A program made the position numbers and the translations under genes. This document shows, in pieces, positions 40,027 to 50,881 of a stretch of 64,000 nt of DNA. This stretch comes from Paracoccus contaminans (GTDB taxonomy: Bacteria; Pseudomonadota; Alphaproteobacteria; Rhodobacterales; Rhodobacteraceae). The stretch is from NCBI RefSeq assembly GCF_002105555.1, contig NZ_CP020612.1, positions 248,001 to 312,000 of the forward strand. The letters are read 5' to 3'. The notes beneath the pieces are model-generated. The model saw nothing but the letters and a program-made list of their open reading frames with translations. It did not search any database and was not told the DNA's origin. Numbering within the stretch: the first letter of the stretch is position 1; every line of letters begins with the position of its first letter.

Positions 40027-40902
40027 CTATTCCGTTGTCCTGGCATCGGCCGGCTGGCCGGCAGGCTCTCGCATCGACGGGGGCCGACCGGCCGAGGTGC
40101 CCGCCGCTTCCTGCACGGTGATCCCCGTGGCATCGACCAGGCGTCCGGCGCTCGGCTCCGGCTCGTTCTCGGGGGCGCCGGGCTCGGCTTGCTCGGGCCT
40201 CTGCGCCCAGGGGGTCAGGATCGGCACCTCGCCGCCGTCAATGCGCTTGACCGTGTCGCGCAGCCGCACCGCGCGCGCGGCCGAGGCGTTGTAATCCTCG
40301 CTGCGCTCGGTCGCCGTCAGGGCCGTCGCACCGCCGAGCGCCTCGGATGAAAAGCGCCCGTTCTGCGGGCCCGGCACCGGCAGTTGCCCCGCCACGAGCG
40401 CATCAATCAGCGCCGCCAGCTTCTGCGCCGTCAGATCCTCATAGTAATCCTTGCCGATCTGGACCATGGGCGCGTTGGTGCAGGCGCCCAGGCACTCGAC
40501 CTCTTCCCAGCTGAAATTGCCGTCGGCCGACAGCGTGTGGGGCGTCGGCGCGATCCGTTCCCGGCAGACAGCGATCAGATCGCCCGCGCCGCAGATCATG
40601 CAGGTGGTGGTGCCGCAGATCTGGACATGTGCGATGCGGCCGACCGGATGCAGCTGGAACATGAAATAGAAGGTCGCAACCTCAAGCGCGCGGATGAAGG
40701 ACATCCCCAGCAGCTCGGCGCAGTATTCGATGGCCGGACGGCTCAGCCAGCCTTCCTGTTCCTGCGCGCGCCACAGCACCGGAATGATGGCGGACTGCTG
40801 GCGGCCCTCGGGATATTTGGTCATCTGCGCGCGCGCCCATTCGAGATTGCGGGGCGTGAACGCGAAATCGTCCGGCTGGACGGGGGACAGGCGGCGCAGC
40901 AT
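40027..40902 (-). CDS. nuoE: NADH-quinone oxidoreductase subunit E with extended C-terminus
   Basis: 24-kDa homologue carrying the 2Fe-2S cluster N1a; the four ligands are Cys96, Cys101, Cys137 and Cys141 (CGTTTC and CLGAC). The thioredoxin-like part ends near residue 170; a Pro/Glu/Ala-rich tail brings the total to 291 residues, longer than the 239 I recall for P. denitrificans Nqo2. The ATG at 40902 shares a base with the stop of a 23-codon ORF (TGATG). The open frame extends upstream into nuoD but homology fixes this start. Confidence 0.95.
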   Translation of the reverse strand: MLRRLSPVQPDDFAFTPRNLEWARAQMTKYPEGRQQSAIIPVLWRAQEQEGWLSRPAIEYCAELLGMSFIRALEVATFYFMFQLHPVGRIAHVQICGTTTCMICGAGDLIAVCRERIAPTPHTLSADGNFSWEEVECLGACTNAPMVQIGKDYYEDLTAQKLAALIDALVAGQLPVPGPQNGRFSSEALGGATALTATERSEDYNASAARAVRLRDTVKRIDGGEVPILTPWAQRPEQAEPGAPENEPEPSAGRLVDATGITVQEAAGTSAGRPPSMREPAGQPADARTTE

Positions 40903-40973
40903 CAGACCAGCACTCCGACAAGGATCATCATGGCGCGGGCACCCGCCTGCGGCCCAGGGACAGCCCCGCTCAT
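40902..40973 (-). CDS. 23-codon ORF coupled to both nuoD and nuoE
   Basis: An ATG at 40973 overlaps the nuoD stop (ATGA) and the TGA at 40902-40904 overlaps the nuoE ATG (TGATG). The peptide runs [10 protein letters not shown] then [13 protein letters not shown], ending in a short hydrophobic stretch. It fills the whole nuoD-nuoE gap, which would otherwise be a 67-nt spacer. It may simply carry ribosomes to nuoE, or encode a real small peptide; there is no homology evidence either way. Confidence 0.5.
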   Translation of the reverse strand: MSGAVPGPQAGARAMMILVGVLV

Positions 40974-42211
40974 CGGTCCACCTCGCCGAACACGATGTCC
41001 ATCGTGGCGATGATGGCGGACACGTCCGCCAGCATGTGGCCCTTGGCCATCCAGTCCATCGACTGAAGATGCAGGAAGCCCGGCGCGCGCAGCTTGGCGC
41101 GCCACGGCTTGTTGGTGCCGTCGCTGACCAGATAGACGCCGAATTCGCCCTTGGGGGCCTCGACAGCGGCATAGACCTCGCCGGCAGGAACCTTGAAGCC
41201 TTCGGTGTAAAGCTTGAAGTGGTGGATCAGGCTTTCCATGTCGCGCTTCATGTCGGCGCGGCGCGGCGGGGTCAGCTTGCCGCGCGCCAGAACGTCGCCC
41301 GCAGGCTCCGCCTTCAGCTTGGCGACGGCCTGGCGGATGATGCGGGTGGACTGGCGCATCTCCTCCATCCGGCACAGATAGCGGTCATAGCAATCGCCAT
41401 TGGTGCCGACCGGCACCTCGAAATCGAATTCGTCATAGCATTCGTAAGGCTGGCTGCGCCGCAGATCCCAGGCCAGGCCCGATCCGCGCACCATCACCCC
41501 CGAATAGCCCCAGTCAAGGCAGTCCTGTTCCTTGGCGACCCCGATATCCACCGTCCGCTGCTTGAAGATGCGGTTCTCGGTGATCAGCGTGTCCAGATCG
41601 TTGATGACGCGCGGGAAATGAACCGCCCAGTCGTCGATGTCGTCCAGCAGCGCGGGGGGCAGATCCTGATGGACGCCGCCGGGGCGGAAATAGGCCGCGT
41701 GCAGGCGCGCCCCCGATGCGCGTTCATAGAACACCATCAGCTTTTCGCGTTCCTCGAACCCCCACAAAGGCGGGGTCAGCGCGCCCACATCCATCGCGCC
41801 CGTGGTCACGTTCAGCAGGTGGTTCAGAATCCGGCTGATTTCGGAATACAGCACGCGGATCAGGCTGGCCCGGCGCGGAATCTCGGTGCCGGTCATCCGT
41901 TCGATCGCCAGGCACCAGGCATGTTCCTGGTTCATCGGCGCCACATAGTCCAGCCGGTCCAGATAGGGCAGGTTCTGCAGATAGGTCCGCGATTCCATCA
42001 GCTTTTCGGTGCCGCGATGCAGCAGGCCGATATGGGGGTCGGCGCGCTCGACGATCTCGCCGTCAAGCTCCAGCACCATGCGCAGCACGCCATGCGCGGC
42101 AGGGTGCTGGGGGCCGAAGTTGATGTTGAAGTTGCGGATCCTCTGCTCGCCCGTCAGCGCATCGACCGAGCCGTCGTCATAGAGGTTGTCGCGGATGTCG
42201 CCGTCCATCAT
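40970..42211 (-). CDS. nuoD: NADH-quinone oxidoreductase subunit D
   Basis: 49-kDa homologue that forms the quinone pocket with NuoB, 413 residues. [17 protein letters not shown] and [18 protein letters not shown] hold the quinone-site His and Tyr region; the C-terminal FGEVDR end is typical. The start codon ATG 42211 (or the next ATG, 42208) overlaps the nuoC stop. NuoC and NuoD are separate genes, not the fused form of enterobacteria. Confidence 0.98.
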   Translation of the reverse strand: MMDGDIRDNLYDDGSVDALTGEQRIRNFNINFGPQHPAAHGVLRMVLELDGEIVERADPHIGLLHRGTEKLMESRTYLQNLPYLDRLDYVAPMNQEHAWCLAIERMTGTEIPRRASLIRVLYSEISRILNHLLNVTTGAMDVGALTPPLWGFEEREKLMVFYERASGARLHAAYFRPGGVHQDLPPALLDDIDDWAVHFPRVINDLDTLITENRIFKQRTVDIGVAKEQDCLDWGYSGVMVRGSGLAWDLRRSQPYECYDEFDFEVPVGTNGDCYDRYLCRMEEMRQSTRIIRQAVAKLKAEPAGDVLARGKLTPPRRADMKRDMESLIHHFKLYTEGFKVPAGEVYAAVEAPKGEFGVYLVSDGTNKPWRAKLRAPGFLHLQSMDWMAKGHMLADVSAIIATMDIVFGEVDR

Positions 42212-42855
42212 TTCTTGCCCTCTGCCGTCACGCCGGTCGTGGCCGGGGCCTTTTCATCGCCTGGCAGGATGTATTTCGCCCCCTCCCACGGGGAAAGGAA
42301 ATCGAACTGCCGGTATTCCTGAACAAGGCGCACGGGTTCATAGACGACGCGCTTTTCGGAATCGTCCCAGCGGACCTCGACATAGCCGGTGGTTGGAAAA
42401 TCCTTGCGCAGCGGGTATCCGCGAAAGCCATAGTCGGTCAGGATGCGCCGCAGGTCGGGATGGCCCGAGAACATGATCCCGAACATGTCGAAGACCTCGC
42501 GCTCGAACCAGTTGGCCGAGGGCATGACCCCGGTCAGCGAAGGAACCAGCTCGCCCTCGCGCACCGCGGCCTTCAGCCGGATGCGCTGGTTGGTGTACAT
42601 CGACAGGAACTGCCAGACCATGTCAAAGCGCGCGGGCCGTTCGGGATTGTCCACCGCCGTGATGTCCACCAGCGTGGAAAAGCGGCATGCCGGATCGGCG
42701 GCCAGCGCCCTCACCAGCGGCACGACGGCCGCCGCGTGAATGGCAAGCGTCAGCTCGCCGAACTGCACGTCAGCGGACAGGACGGCATTGGCATGCTGCG
42801 CGGCCAGCAGATCGCCCAGCTCGGTCAGCGCGGCGGTGTCGGGATAGACGGCCAT
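42208..42855 (-). CDS. nuoC: NADH-quinone oxidoreductase subunit C
   Basis: 30-kDa homologue, 215 residues. [49 protein letters not shown] and GYPLRKDFP are diagnostic. I chose ATG 42855 with GAGG 8 nt upstream; a GTG at 42864 overlapping the nuoB stop is the alternative. Confidence 0.97.
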   Translation of the reverse strand: MAVYPDTAALTELGDLLAAQHANAVLSADVQFGELTLAIHAAAVVPLVRALAADPACRFSTLVDITAVDNPERPARFDMVWQFLSMYTNQRIRLKAAVREGELVPSLTGVMPSANWFEREVFDMFGIMFSGHPDLRRILTDYGFRGYPLRKDFPTTGYVEVRWDDSEKRVVYEPVRLVQEYRQFDFLSPWEGAKYILPGDEKAPATTGVTAEGKK

Positions 42856-42860
42856 TGCGA

Positions 42861-43903
<1,043 letters not shown>

Positions 43904-43904
43904 T

Positions 43905-43933
43905 CATCTAGACCTGCCGGGTCACAGGGTCAA
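43905..43933 (-). promoter_or_regulatory. candidate nuo operon promoter
   Basis: On the minus strand, TTGACC (plus 43928-43933, 5/6 match to -35) is 17 bp from TAGATG (plus 43905-43910, weak -10). Transcription would start near 43898, leaving a leader of about 46 nt. I see no FNR box here. Confidence 0.5.
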
Positions 43934-44373
43934 TGAGAGCACGTGACCTGCCGCCGTGGCACGGCCACGAAAGGCCCAAGGAAACCGGGCAATCGGCGCG
44001 ATCACATCCGCCGTGCCCTGCCATGCCGATCCCGGCCGGGCAGCGGCGTCATGGCGATGCTGCTGCGCGCCGCAGCGCCATGCCCTGCCCCTGCCCCTGC
44101 ACCTACCGCCAAAGGCTGCATTGGGCACTGCGGACCCGCCAGTGGCCCCCGAGGGACGACAGCAGGGGGGAAAACCCTCGCAAGGGTCCAAACCGCTGAA
44201 AACTGCACGATCATGGGCAATGGTCGCCGCCCCGCTGCCCTGACGCGCCCCGACATGGCCAGTTTGGCAGGTGACTGCGACACAGACGGGCCAAAGCGTC
44301 GGCAAGACCCGAGGGGGCAGGCGTCGCCTTGGCTGCTGCCGCGCAGAAGGTTCAGCCCCCCATCCGCGCGGAT
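43934..44373. other. intergenic region upstream of nuoA without a supported gene
   Basis: About 440 bp between the nuo promoter and the end of the uvrA-linked small gene. Open frames on both strands lack motifs and credible starts. A short hairpin ACCCT-CGCA-AGGGT lies near 44175-44188. No tRNA or recognisable riboswitch is visible. Confidence 0.5.
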
Positions 44374-44393
44374 GGCAGCGCGGCCGCGCTGCC
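44374..44393 (-). terminator. 20-bp perfect palindrome downstream of the uvrA-linked small gene
   Basis: GGCAGCGCGG directly followed by its complement CCGCGCTGCC, 7 bp after the stop codon at 44400. The position fits a terminator, but there is no T tract and no loop, so it could instead be a protein site or extrude as a cruciform. Confidence 0.45.
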
Positions 44394-44399
44394 CTCCGC

Positions 44400-44720
44400 T
44401 CATGCGCCGGCTTCGTCCAGCCAGCGCGCAAGCGCAGCATCGTCCAGCGCCGCGATCGCGCGCGCCTCGGCAGGCTCCTCCAGATGGCACAGGAACAGCG
44501 ACTGTCCGTCGCCGCGCCGGGCGGCGACATATTCGCCGTCCTCGCTGCCCGCACCGCCCAGAAATACCTGCCAGCCCCGCGCCTCCAGGGCGCGGACCAG
44601 CCGCTCGGCCTGCGCCTCATAGGCGGGCGAAAACCGTTCCCAGACCTGTTCCGGCCGGCTGCCGGTCAGGCCCCATGCATGAGGCTCGCCATCCGGCGCG
44701 CGGGGAAAGCTTGCGCTCAT
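44400..44720 (-). CDS. small uncharacterised protein downstream of uvrA
   Basis: A 106-residue soluble protein with an acidic, helical C-terminal half ([21 protein letters not shown]). No family recognised. The ATG at 44720 overlaps the uvrA stop (ATGA), so it should be expressed with uvrA under the LexA box upstream. A role in DNA repair is only suggested by this link. Confidence 0.7.
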   Translation of the reverse strand: MSASFPRAPDGEPHAWGLTGSRPEQVWERFSPAYEAQAERLVRALEARGWQVFLGGAGSEDGEYVAARRGDGQSLFLCHLEEPAEARAIAALDDAALARWLDEAGA

Positions 44721-47638
44721 GCAGCGGATTTGCGCGCCTTGCGCGATCTTGGGGCGGCGGCCGGGGCGCCTGCCTCTGCGGCAGGGGGCCGGCGCCGGGC
44801 GGCGGCAGCAAGCATGGGCGCCAGATAGCGCCCCGTGTGACTGCCCTCGACCTGCGCCACGGCCTCGGGTGTGCCTTCGGCGACGACGCGCCCGCCGCCG
44901 TCGCCGCCTTCGGGACCGATGTCGATGATCCAGTCGGCGGTCTTGATGACATCGAGGTTGTGCTCGATCACCACCACCGTGTTGCCCTGATCGACCAGCC
45001 GGTGCAGCACCTCAAGCAGCTTGCGCGTATCGTCGAAATGCAGCCCCGTGGTAGGCTCGTCCAGAATATACAGCGTCTTGCCAGTCGATGCGCGGGCCAG
45101 TTCCTTGGCCAGCTTGACTCGCTGCGCCTCGCCCCCCGACAGGGTTGTGGCCTGCTGGCCGACCTTGACATAGCCAAGGCCCACCTCGACCAGCGCGTCC
45201 ATCTTGGACCGGATCGAGGGGACGGCGCGGAAGAAATCCTGCGCATCCTCGATCGTCATGTCCAGCACGTCGGCGATGGACTTGCCCTTGAACTCGACCT
45301 CGAGCGTCTCGCGGTTATACCGTTTGCCCTTGCAGGTCTCGCAGGTGACATAGACATCGGGCAGGAAGTGCATCTCGATCTTGATGACGCCGTCGCCCTG
45401 GCAGGCCTCGCAGCGCCCGCCCTTGACGTTGAAGCTGAAGCGGCCCGGCCCATAGCCGCGGGCCTTGGATTCGGGCAGGCGGGCGAACCAGTCGCGGATA
45501 TGGGTATAGGCGCCGGTATAGGTGGCCGGGTTCGACCGCGGGGTGCGGCCGATGGGGCGCTGATCGATGTCGATGACCTTGTCCAGCAGCTCAAGCCCCT
45601 TGACGGCGCGGGCGGGCGCAGGCGTCTGGCGGGCGCCGTTCAGCCGCATGGACGCGGTCTTGAACAGTGTCTCGATCGTCAGCGTGGACTTGCCGCCGCC
45701 TGACACGCCGGTCACGCAGGTAAAGGTGCCCAGCGGGAATGCCGCCGTCACGTCCTTGAGGTTGTTCCCGGTCGCCCCCTCGACCTCGAGCCGCTTGCCA
45801 TTACCCTCGCGCCGTTCGGCAGGCACGGGAATTTCCCTTGCCCCGGACAGATACTGCCCGGTCAGGCTGTCAGGGTTTGCCTCGATTTCCGCCGGGGTGC
45901 CCTTGGCGACAACGGTGCCGCCGTGCACCCCTGCCCCCGGCCCCATGTCGAAGACATAATCGGCATGGCGGATCGCATCCTCGTCATGTTCCACCACGAT
46001 GACCGAGTTGCCCTGGTCGCGCAGCCCCTTCAGCGCGTCCAGCAGCCGGTCATTGTCGCGCTGGTGCAGGCCGATGCTGGGCTCGTCCAGCACATAGAGC
46101 ACGCCTGTCAGCCCGCTGCCGATCTGGCTGGCAAGGCGGATGCGCTGGCTTTCGCCGCCCGACAGCGTGCCCGCCGCGCGGGACAGCGTCAGGTAATCCA
46201 GCCCGACATTCACAAGGAACCCAAGCCTTTCGCGGATCTCCTTGAGGATGGCGCGCGCGATCTCGTTCTTCTGCGCGCTCAGATGGTCTGGCGCGGCCTC
46301 GGCCCAGGCCAGCGCCTGACGGATCGACAGGTCGGTGACCTGGCCGATATGGCTGCCCGCGATCTTGACGGCCAGCGCCTCGGGCTTGAGCCGCCAGCCC
46401 TTGCAGACATGGCAGGGGCGGCTGTTCTGGTAACGCTCCAGCTCCTCGCGCGACCAGTTCGACTCCGTCTCGCGATAGCGGCGCTCGATATTCGGGATCA
46501 CGCCTTCAAAGCTGCGGCTGACCTCATAGACACGGCCGCCCTCGTCAAAGCGGAAGGGGATTTCCTCGCCGCCCGAGCCGTGCAGCAGGATCCGGCGCGC
46601 ATCCTCGGGCAGCTCGCGCCAAGGGGCCTTGCGGTCAAAGCCGTAATGCTTGGCCAGGGCGTTCACGGTCTGCGTCAGATAGGCCGACTTGGACTTGGCC
46701 CAGGGCGCAATCGCCCCTTGCGCAAGCGACAGCCCGCTGTCGGGCACGACCAGACGTTCGTCGAAGAACAGCTCGACCCCAAGCCCGTCACAGGCCGGGC
46801 AGGCGCCCAGCGGCGCGTTGAAGGAAAACAGCCGCGGCTCGATCTCGGGGATGGTGAAGCCGCTGACCGGGCAGGCGAAGTTCTCGCTGAAGGTGATGCG
46901 CTCGCCCTCGCCCTCGGCGGGGGCGGTCTCAAGAACGGCAATGCCTTCGGCCAGGTCCAGCGCGGTGCGGAAACTGTCCGCCAGCCGCGTTGCCATGTCG
47001 GGGCGCACCACGATGCGGTCGACCACAACGTCGATGTCATGGCGGAACTTCTTGTCCAGGGCCGGGGGCTGGTCCAGCTCGTGGAAGGCCCCGTCGATCT
47101 TGACACGCTGAAAGCCGCGCTTGCGCAGGTCGAGCAGCTCCTTTTCATAGGCGCCCTTGCGATCGCGGACGATGGGCGCCAGCAGATAGGCGCGCGTGCC
47201 TTCGGGCAGGGCCAGCACCCGGTCAACCATGTCCTGCACCTGCTGCGCCTCGATCGGCAGGCCGGTCGCGGGCGAATAGGGCGTGCCGGCGCGCGCGAAC
47301 AGCAGCCGCAGATAATCATAGATCTCGGTCACCGTCCCGACCGTGGACCGGGGGTTCTTCGAGGTCGTCTTCTGCTCGATGCTGATCGCGGGGGAGAGGC
47401 CGGTGATATGGTCCACATCCGGCTTGCCCATCATGTCGAGGAACTGCCGGGCATAGGCCGACAGGCTTTCGACATAGCGCCGCTGCCCTTCGGCATAGAT
47501 GGTGTCAAAGGCAAGCGAGGATTTCCCCGACCCCGACAGGCCGGTGATCACCACCAGGCTGTCGCGCGGGATGTACATGTCCACACCCTTGAGGTTGTGC
47601 TCGCGCGCGCCGCGGACTTCGATGAACTTCTGTTCCAT
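44717..47638 (-). CDS. uvrA: excinuclease ABC subunit A
   Basis: DNA damage recognition ATPase of nucleotide excision repair, 973 residues. Two ABC modules are present: the first Walker A is GLSGSGKSS (33-41), the second GVSGGGKST, with two LSGG signatures ([28 protein letters not shown]). The second zinc site (RCEACQGDG...CETCKGKR) is intact; the first has Cys-Pro-Val-Ser instead of Cys-x-x-Cys (ACPVSGF...CPACDG), a variant I recall in other alphaproteobacteria. The ATG at 47638 is fixed by homology. A LexA box lies 59 bp upstream. Confidence 0.97.
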   Translation of the reverse strand: MEQKFIEVRGAREHNLKGVDMYIPRDSLVVITGLSGSGKSSLAFDTIYAEGQRRYVESLSAYARQFLDMMGKPDVDHITGLSPAISIEQKTTSKNPRSTVGTVTEIYDYLRLLFARAGTPYSPATGLPIEAQQVQDMVDRVLALPEGTRAYLLAPIVRDRKGAYEKELLDLRKRGFQRVKIDGAFHELDQPPALDKKFRHDIDVVVDRIVVRPDMATRLADSFRTALDLAEGIAVLETAPAEGEGERITFSENFACPVSGFTIPEIEPRLFSFNAPLGACPACDGLGVELFFDERLVVPDSGLSLAQGAIAPWAKSKSAYLTQTVNALAKHYGFDRKAPWRELPEDARRILLHGSGGEEIPFRFDEGGRVYEVSRSFEGVIPNIERRYRETESNWSREELERYQNSRPCHVCKGWRLKPEALAVKIAGSHIGQVTDLSIRQALAWAEAAPDHLSAQKNEIARAILKEIRERLGFLVNVGLDYLTLSRAAGTLSGGESQRIRLASQIGSGLTGVLYVLDEPSIGLHQRDNDRLLDALKGLRDQGNSVIVVEHDEDAIRHADYVFDMGPGAGVHGGTVVAKGTPAEIEANPDSLTGQYLSGAREIPVPAERREGNGKRLEVEGATGNNLKDVTAAFPLGTFTCVTGVSGGGKSTLTIETLFKTASMRLNGARQTPAPARAVKGLELLDKVIDIDQRPIGRTPRSNPATYTGAYTHIRDWFARLPESKARGYGPGRFSFNVKGGRCEACQGDGVIKIEMHFLPDVYVTCETCKGKRYNRETLEVEFKGKSIADVLDMTIEDAQDFFRAVPSIRSKMDALVEVGLGYVKVGQQATTLSGGEAQRVKLAKELARASTGKTLYILDEPTTGLHFDDTRKLLEVLHRLVDQGNTVVVIEHNLDVIKTADWIIDIGPEGGDGGGRVVAEGTPEAVAQVEGSHTGRYLAPMLAAAARRRPPAAEAGAPAAAPRSRKARKSAA

Positions 47639-47696
47639 GCAGACCTCTCGGGGACAGGGGCAACAGATAGGCACAGGAGCCCCCTGCCGCCACCCG

Positions 47697-47711
47697 GAAC
47701 ATAGCGTGAAC
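47697..47711 (-). promoter_or_regulatory. LexA (SOS) box upstream of uvrA
   Basis: GAAC-ATAGCGT-GAAC exactly matches the direct-repeat GAAC-N7-GAAC (GTTC-N7-GTTC) operator of alphaproteobacterial LexA. It lies between divergent uvrA (start 59 bp away) and the 5'-nucleotidase gene (start 89 bp away). uvrA is a classical SOS gene, so the site is very likely functional. Confidence 0.9.
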
Positions 47712-47799
47712 GATGGCCCGGCGAAACCCCGCCGCTGGACTGACGCGATCCTGTCATGTTCCCTGCCGATACCGGCCCCACCCACAGCGGAGCGTTTTC

Positions 47800-49401
47800 A
47801 TGAAACGGATCTTCCTTGCCTCGGCGGGCATCATGGCCCTGAGCGTCGGCGCGGCGCAGGCGGATTATGTGCTGCACATTCTGCACACCAACGATGTCCA
47901 CAGCCGGATCGAGCCGATCAACAGATATGATTCGACCTGCGATGCCGAGACGCTGGAAAAAAGGGAATGCTTCGGCGGCGTCGCCCGCCTCGCCGCGGCA
48001 ATCAAGGCGCGGCGGGACGCGATCCGCGCGGCGGGCGGCAATGTCATCGTGCTGGACGCGGGCGACCAGTATCAGGGTTCGCTGTTCTATACGACCTACA
48101 AGGGGCGGGACACGGCCGAGTTCATGAACGCGGTCGGCTATGACGCCATGACCCTGGGCAACCACGAATTCGACGATGGCCCCGACGGCGCCATGGTGCT
48201 GCTGGACGGCGCGCGCTTTCCGGTGATGTCGGGCAATCTGGACGTTTCGCAGGCTGACCGGCTGCGCGGCAGGCTGAAAAAGACCGTGACCCTGGACGTG
48301 GGCGGGGAAAGGATCGGCCTGGTGTCGGCGCTGGCGATGGACACGCCGGAAACCTCGTCCCCCGGCCCGACGGTGATCTTCAAAGACGACATCGACAGCC
48401 TGAGGGGCGATGTTCAGGCGCTGACCGAGGCGGGCGTGACCAAGATCATCGGCCTGACCCATGTCGGCTATGGCCGCGACCGGCAGATCGCCGCGCAGGT
48501 GCCGGGCCTCGATGCCATCATCGGGGGCCATTCCCATACCCTTCTGGGCGGGATGGAGGGGGCCGAGGGCACCTATCCCGCCATGGTCAAGGGCGCCGAC
48601 GGAACCGAGGTGCCGGTCGCCACCGCCTATGCCTATGGCAAGTATCTGGGCGATCTGACGCTGACCTTCGACGATGCGGGCAAGCTGATCCGGGCCGAAG
48701 GCGCGCCGATCCTGCTTGACCAGTCATGGCCCGAGGACGAGGCCATCGCCGCCCGCATCAGGGACATGGCCGCCCCGATCGAGGCGCTTCGCGCCAGGCA
48801 GGTGGCCGAGATCGCAGCCCCGCTGGGCGCCGACCGCAAGGATTGCCGCATGCGGGAATGCGGGATGGGCAATGCGGTCGCCGACGCCATGCTCGACCGC
48901 GTGGTTGCGCAGGGCGTGACCATCGCGATCCAGAACGGCGGCGGCCTGCGCGCCTCGATCGATGCCGGGCCGGTGACGATGGGCGAGGTCGTCTCGGTCC
49001 TGCCGTTCCAGAACACCCTGGCCACCTTCGAGGCGTCTGGCGCCACGATCCTTGCGGCGCTGGAAAACGGCGCCAGCCGGATGGAGGAGGGAGCCGGCCG
49101 CTTTGCCCAGGTCGCGGGGCTGAAATACACGGTCGATCCAGAGGCCCCGAAAGGCAGCCGGATCAGCGATGTGCAGGTCCGCGAGGGCGCAGGGTGGGCG
49201 CCGCTCGACCCCGGCAGGATCTATGGAGTCGTGACCAATGACTATCTGCGCCGTGGCGGCGACGGCTATGACGTTTTCGCAACCCAGGCGCGCGCGGCCT
49301 ATGATTTCGGGCCCGACCTGGCCGATGTCCTGGCCGATTACCTCGCCAAGCAGGGGCCGGGCTACAAAGCCGAGCCGGAGGGGCGCATCACCGTCAGATA
49401 G
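47800..49401 (+). CDS. secreted bifunctional metallophosphatase/5'-nucleotidase
   Basis: Periplasmic UshA-like enzyme releasing phosphate from nucleotides. A signal peptide spans residues 1-21 (ends AAQA). The metallophosphatase domain shows ILHTNDVHSR, VLDAGDQYQGS, TLGNHEFDDG and GGHSHTLLGG; the C-terminal 5'-nucleotidase domain shows IQNGGGLRASIDAG and TNDYLRRGGDGY. The ATG at 47800 has GGAG 7 nt upstream; length 533. It is divergent from uvrA and convergent with moaA. Confidence 0.95.
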   Translation: MKRIFLASAGIMALSVGAAQADYVLHILHTNDVHSRIEPINRYDSTCDAETLEKRECFGGVARLAAAIKARRDAIRAAGGNVIVLDAGDQYQGSLFYTTYKGRDTAEFMNAVGYDAMTLGNHEFDDGPDGAMVLLDGARFPVMSGNLDVSQADRLRGRLKKTVTLDVGGERIGLVSALAMDTPETSSPGPTVIFKDDIDSLRGDVQALTEAGVTKIIGLTHVGYGRDRQIAAQVPGLDAIIGGHSHTLLGGMEGAEGTYPAMVKGADGTEVPVATAYAYGKYLGDLTLTFDDAGKLIRAEGAPILLDQSWPEDEAIAARIRDMAAPIEALRARQVAEIAAPLGADRKDCRMRECGMGNAVADAMLDRVVAQGVTIAIQNGGGLRASIDAGPVTMGEVVSVLPFQNTLATFEASGATILAALENGASRMEEGAGRFAQVAGLKYTVDPEAPKGSRISDVQVREGAGWAPLDPGRIYGVVTNDYLRRGGDGYDVFATQARAAYDFGPDLADVLADYLAKQGPGYKAEPEGRITVR

Positions 49402-49416
49402 GCCCGCCGGGGGCGC

Positions 49417-50421
49417 TCAGCCCCCGGTGTGGCTCATGTGCCGCGACATCTGGCCCGCCACGCCGCGCGAATAGTCGAAATCATGGCCCTTGGGCTTGCG
49501 GGCGATGGCGGCGACGATCGTCTCGCGCAAGGGCGCGTCATCGGCGCTGGCGCGCAGGGGGGCGCGCAGGTCGGCGCGGTCCTCCTGCCCCAGGCACATG
49601 AACAGCTCGCCCGTGCAGGTAACGCGAACGCGGTTGCAGCTTTCGCAGAAGTTATGCGTCAGCGGCGTGATGAAACCGATCCTCGCGCCTGTTTCCTCGA
49701 CCCGGACATAGCGGGCGGGGCCGCCGGTGCGCTCGGCCAGCGGCACCAGCGTCAGCCGCTCTTCCAGCCGCGCGCGCAGGTCGCGCAGGGGCCAGTACTG
49801 GTCAAGGCGCGCCTCCTCGCCCATGTCGCCCATGGGCATGACCTCGATGAAGGTCAGATCGTGCCCTTCAGCCGCGCACCAGTCCACAAGGCGGAACAGC
49901 TCATTGTCGTTGAAGCCCTTCAGGGCCACGGCATTGATCTTGATGCGCAGCCCTGCCGCCCGTGCCGCGGCGATCCCGTCCAGCACCTGCGGCAGACGGC
50001 CCCAGCGGGTGACGGCCGCGAACTTGTCCGGGTCCAGCGTATCAAGCGAGACATTCACCCGCCGCACGCCGCAATCGGCCAGCTCGGGGGCAAGGCGCGC
50101 AAGCTGGCTGCCATTGGTGGTCAGCGTCAGCTCGTCCAGACCGCGCCCCAGCCGCGCAGACATGGCGCGGAAGAAGGACATGATGTTGCGCCGCACCAGC
50201 GGCTCGCCCCCCGTCACGCGCAGCTTGCGCACGCCAAGGTCCACGAAGGCGCCGCACAGCCGCTCCAGCTCCTCCAGCGTGAGCAGCTCGGCCTTGGGCA
50301 GGAACTGCATGTGCTCGGCCATGCAGTAGGTGCAGCGGAAATCGCAGCGGTCGGTGACCGAGACCCGCAGATAGGTGATCGGGCGCGCGAAGGGATCGAT
50401 CAGCGGGGCGACATCTGGCAT
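49417..50421 (-). CDS. moaA: GTP 3',8-cyclase MoaA (molybdenum cofactor synthesis)
   Basis: Radical-SAM enzyme for the first step of molybdopterin synthesis. N-terminal cluster ligands are Cys26, Cys30 and Cys33 ([10 protein letters not shown]); the second C-terminal cluster motif is [19 protein letters not shown]. The protein ends in the double Gly tail (SHTGG) needed for activity. The ATG at 50421 gives 334 residues. No other moa gene is adjacent. Confidence 0.96.
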   Translation of the reverse strand: MPDVAPLIDPFARPITYLRVSVTDRCDFRCTYCMAEHMQFLPKAELLTLEELERLCGAFVDLGVRKLRVTGGEPLVRRNIMSFFRAMSARLGRGLDELTLTTNGSQLARLAPELADCGVRRVNVSLDTLDPDKFAAVTRWGRLPQVLDGIAAARAAGLRIKINAVALKGFNDNELFRLVDWCAAEGHDLTFIEVMPMGDMGEEARLDQYWPLRDLRARLEERLTLVPLAERTGGPARYVRVEETGARIGFITPLTHNFCESCNRVRVTCTGELFMCLGQEDRADLRAPLRASADDAPLRETIVAAIARKPKGHDFDYSRGVAGQMSRHMSHTGG

Positions 50422-50555
50422 TGCGCCAAGATAGGCCCGCGGCGCGGGCAGCACAAGGAAGGCCGCGTCATTCTGCCATGCCCGCCCATGGGGATGGACA
50501 AAGGTGTCGGTGGACGCCACCCTTCCGGCAGCAACGCCCCTGCAGCGAGAACCCG

Positions 50556-50756
50556 ATGATGCGCGCATTCCACCCCGGCCCCATGGCCGCCATCCTGTCC
50601 CTGCTGGCGCTGGCCGCCTGCCAGACGAGCATGGACGACTCCTCGCCCCGCCCGGCGCCCCGCACGCCCGCGGGCACCGTTTCCGCCCAGCCCAGCAGCC
50701 CGGCCGCGGCAGCCGCTGCCGAGGCGCGCACCGGCATCATACCGGATACGCTGTAA
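50556..50756 (+). CDS. small putative lipoprotein
   Basis: A 66-residue protein with a lipoprotein signal ([12 protein letters not shown], Cys22) and a Pro/Ala/Ser-rich mature tail. No known domain. The ATG at 50556 (or 50559) has GCGAGA upstream. A strong 10-bp stem-loop follows the gene. Confidence 0.65.
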   Translation: MMRAFHPGPMAAILSLLALAACQTSMDDSSPRPAPRTPAGTVSAQPSSPAAAAAAEARTGIIPDTL

Positions 50757-50771
50757 CCCTGCAGCCCCAAG

Positions 50772-50799
50772 GGCGCGGCCGGGCAGGCTCGGCCGCGCC
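50772..50799. terminator. GC-rich hairpin between lipoprotein and amidohydrolase genes
   Basis: Perfect arms GGCGCGGCCG (50772-50781) and CGGCCGCGCC (50790-50799) around an 8-nt loop, 15 bp after the lipoprotein stop. It lies between convergent genes, but neither side has a T tract. Confidence 0.5.
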
Positions 50800-50881
50800 A
50801 TGGCCGGCGGCCGGACCGCGCGCCCGCCGCGCAGATGCGGCAAGGCGCGGGGACAGGAAGCCCGCGCCGCGCCTGCGCCCG

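Noticed and set aside
43922..44620. 232-codon frame upstream of nuoA overlapping the uvrA-linked gene
   Set aside because: No motif, poor start, overlaps a better supported gene in another frame.
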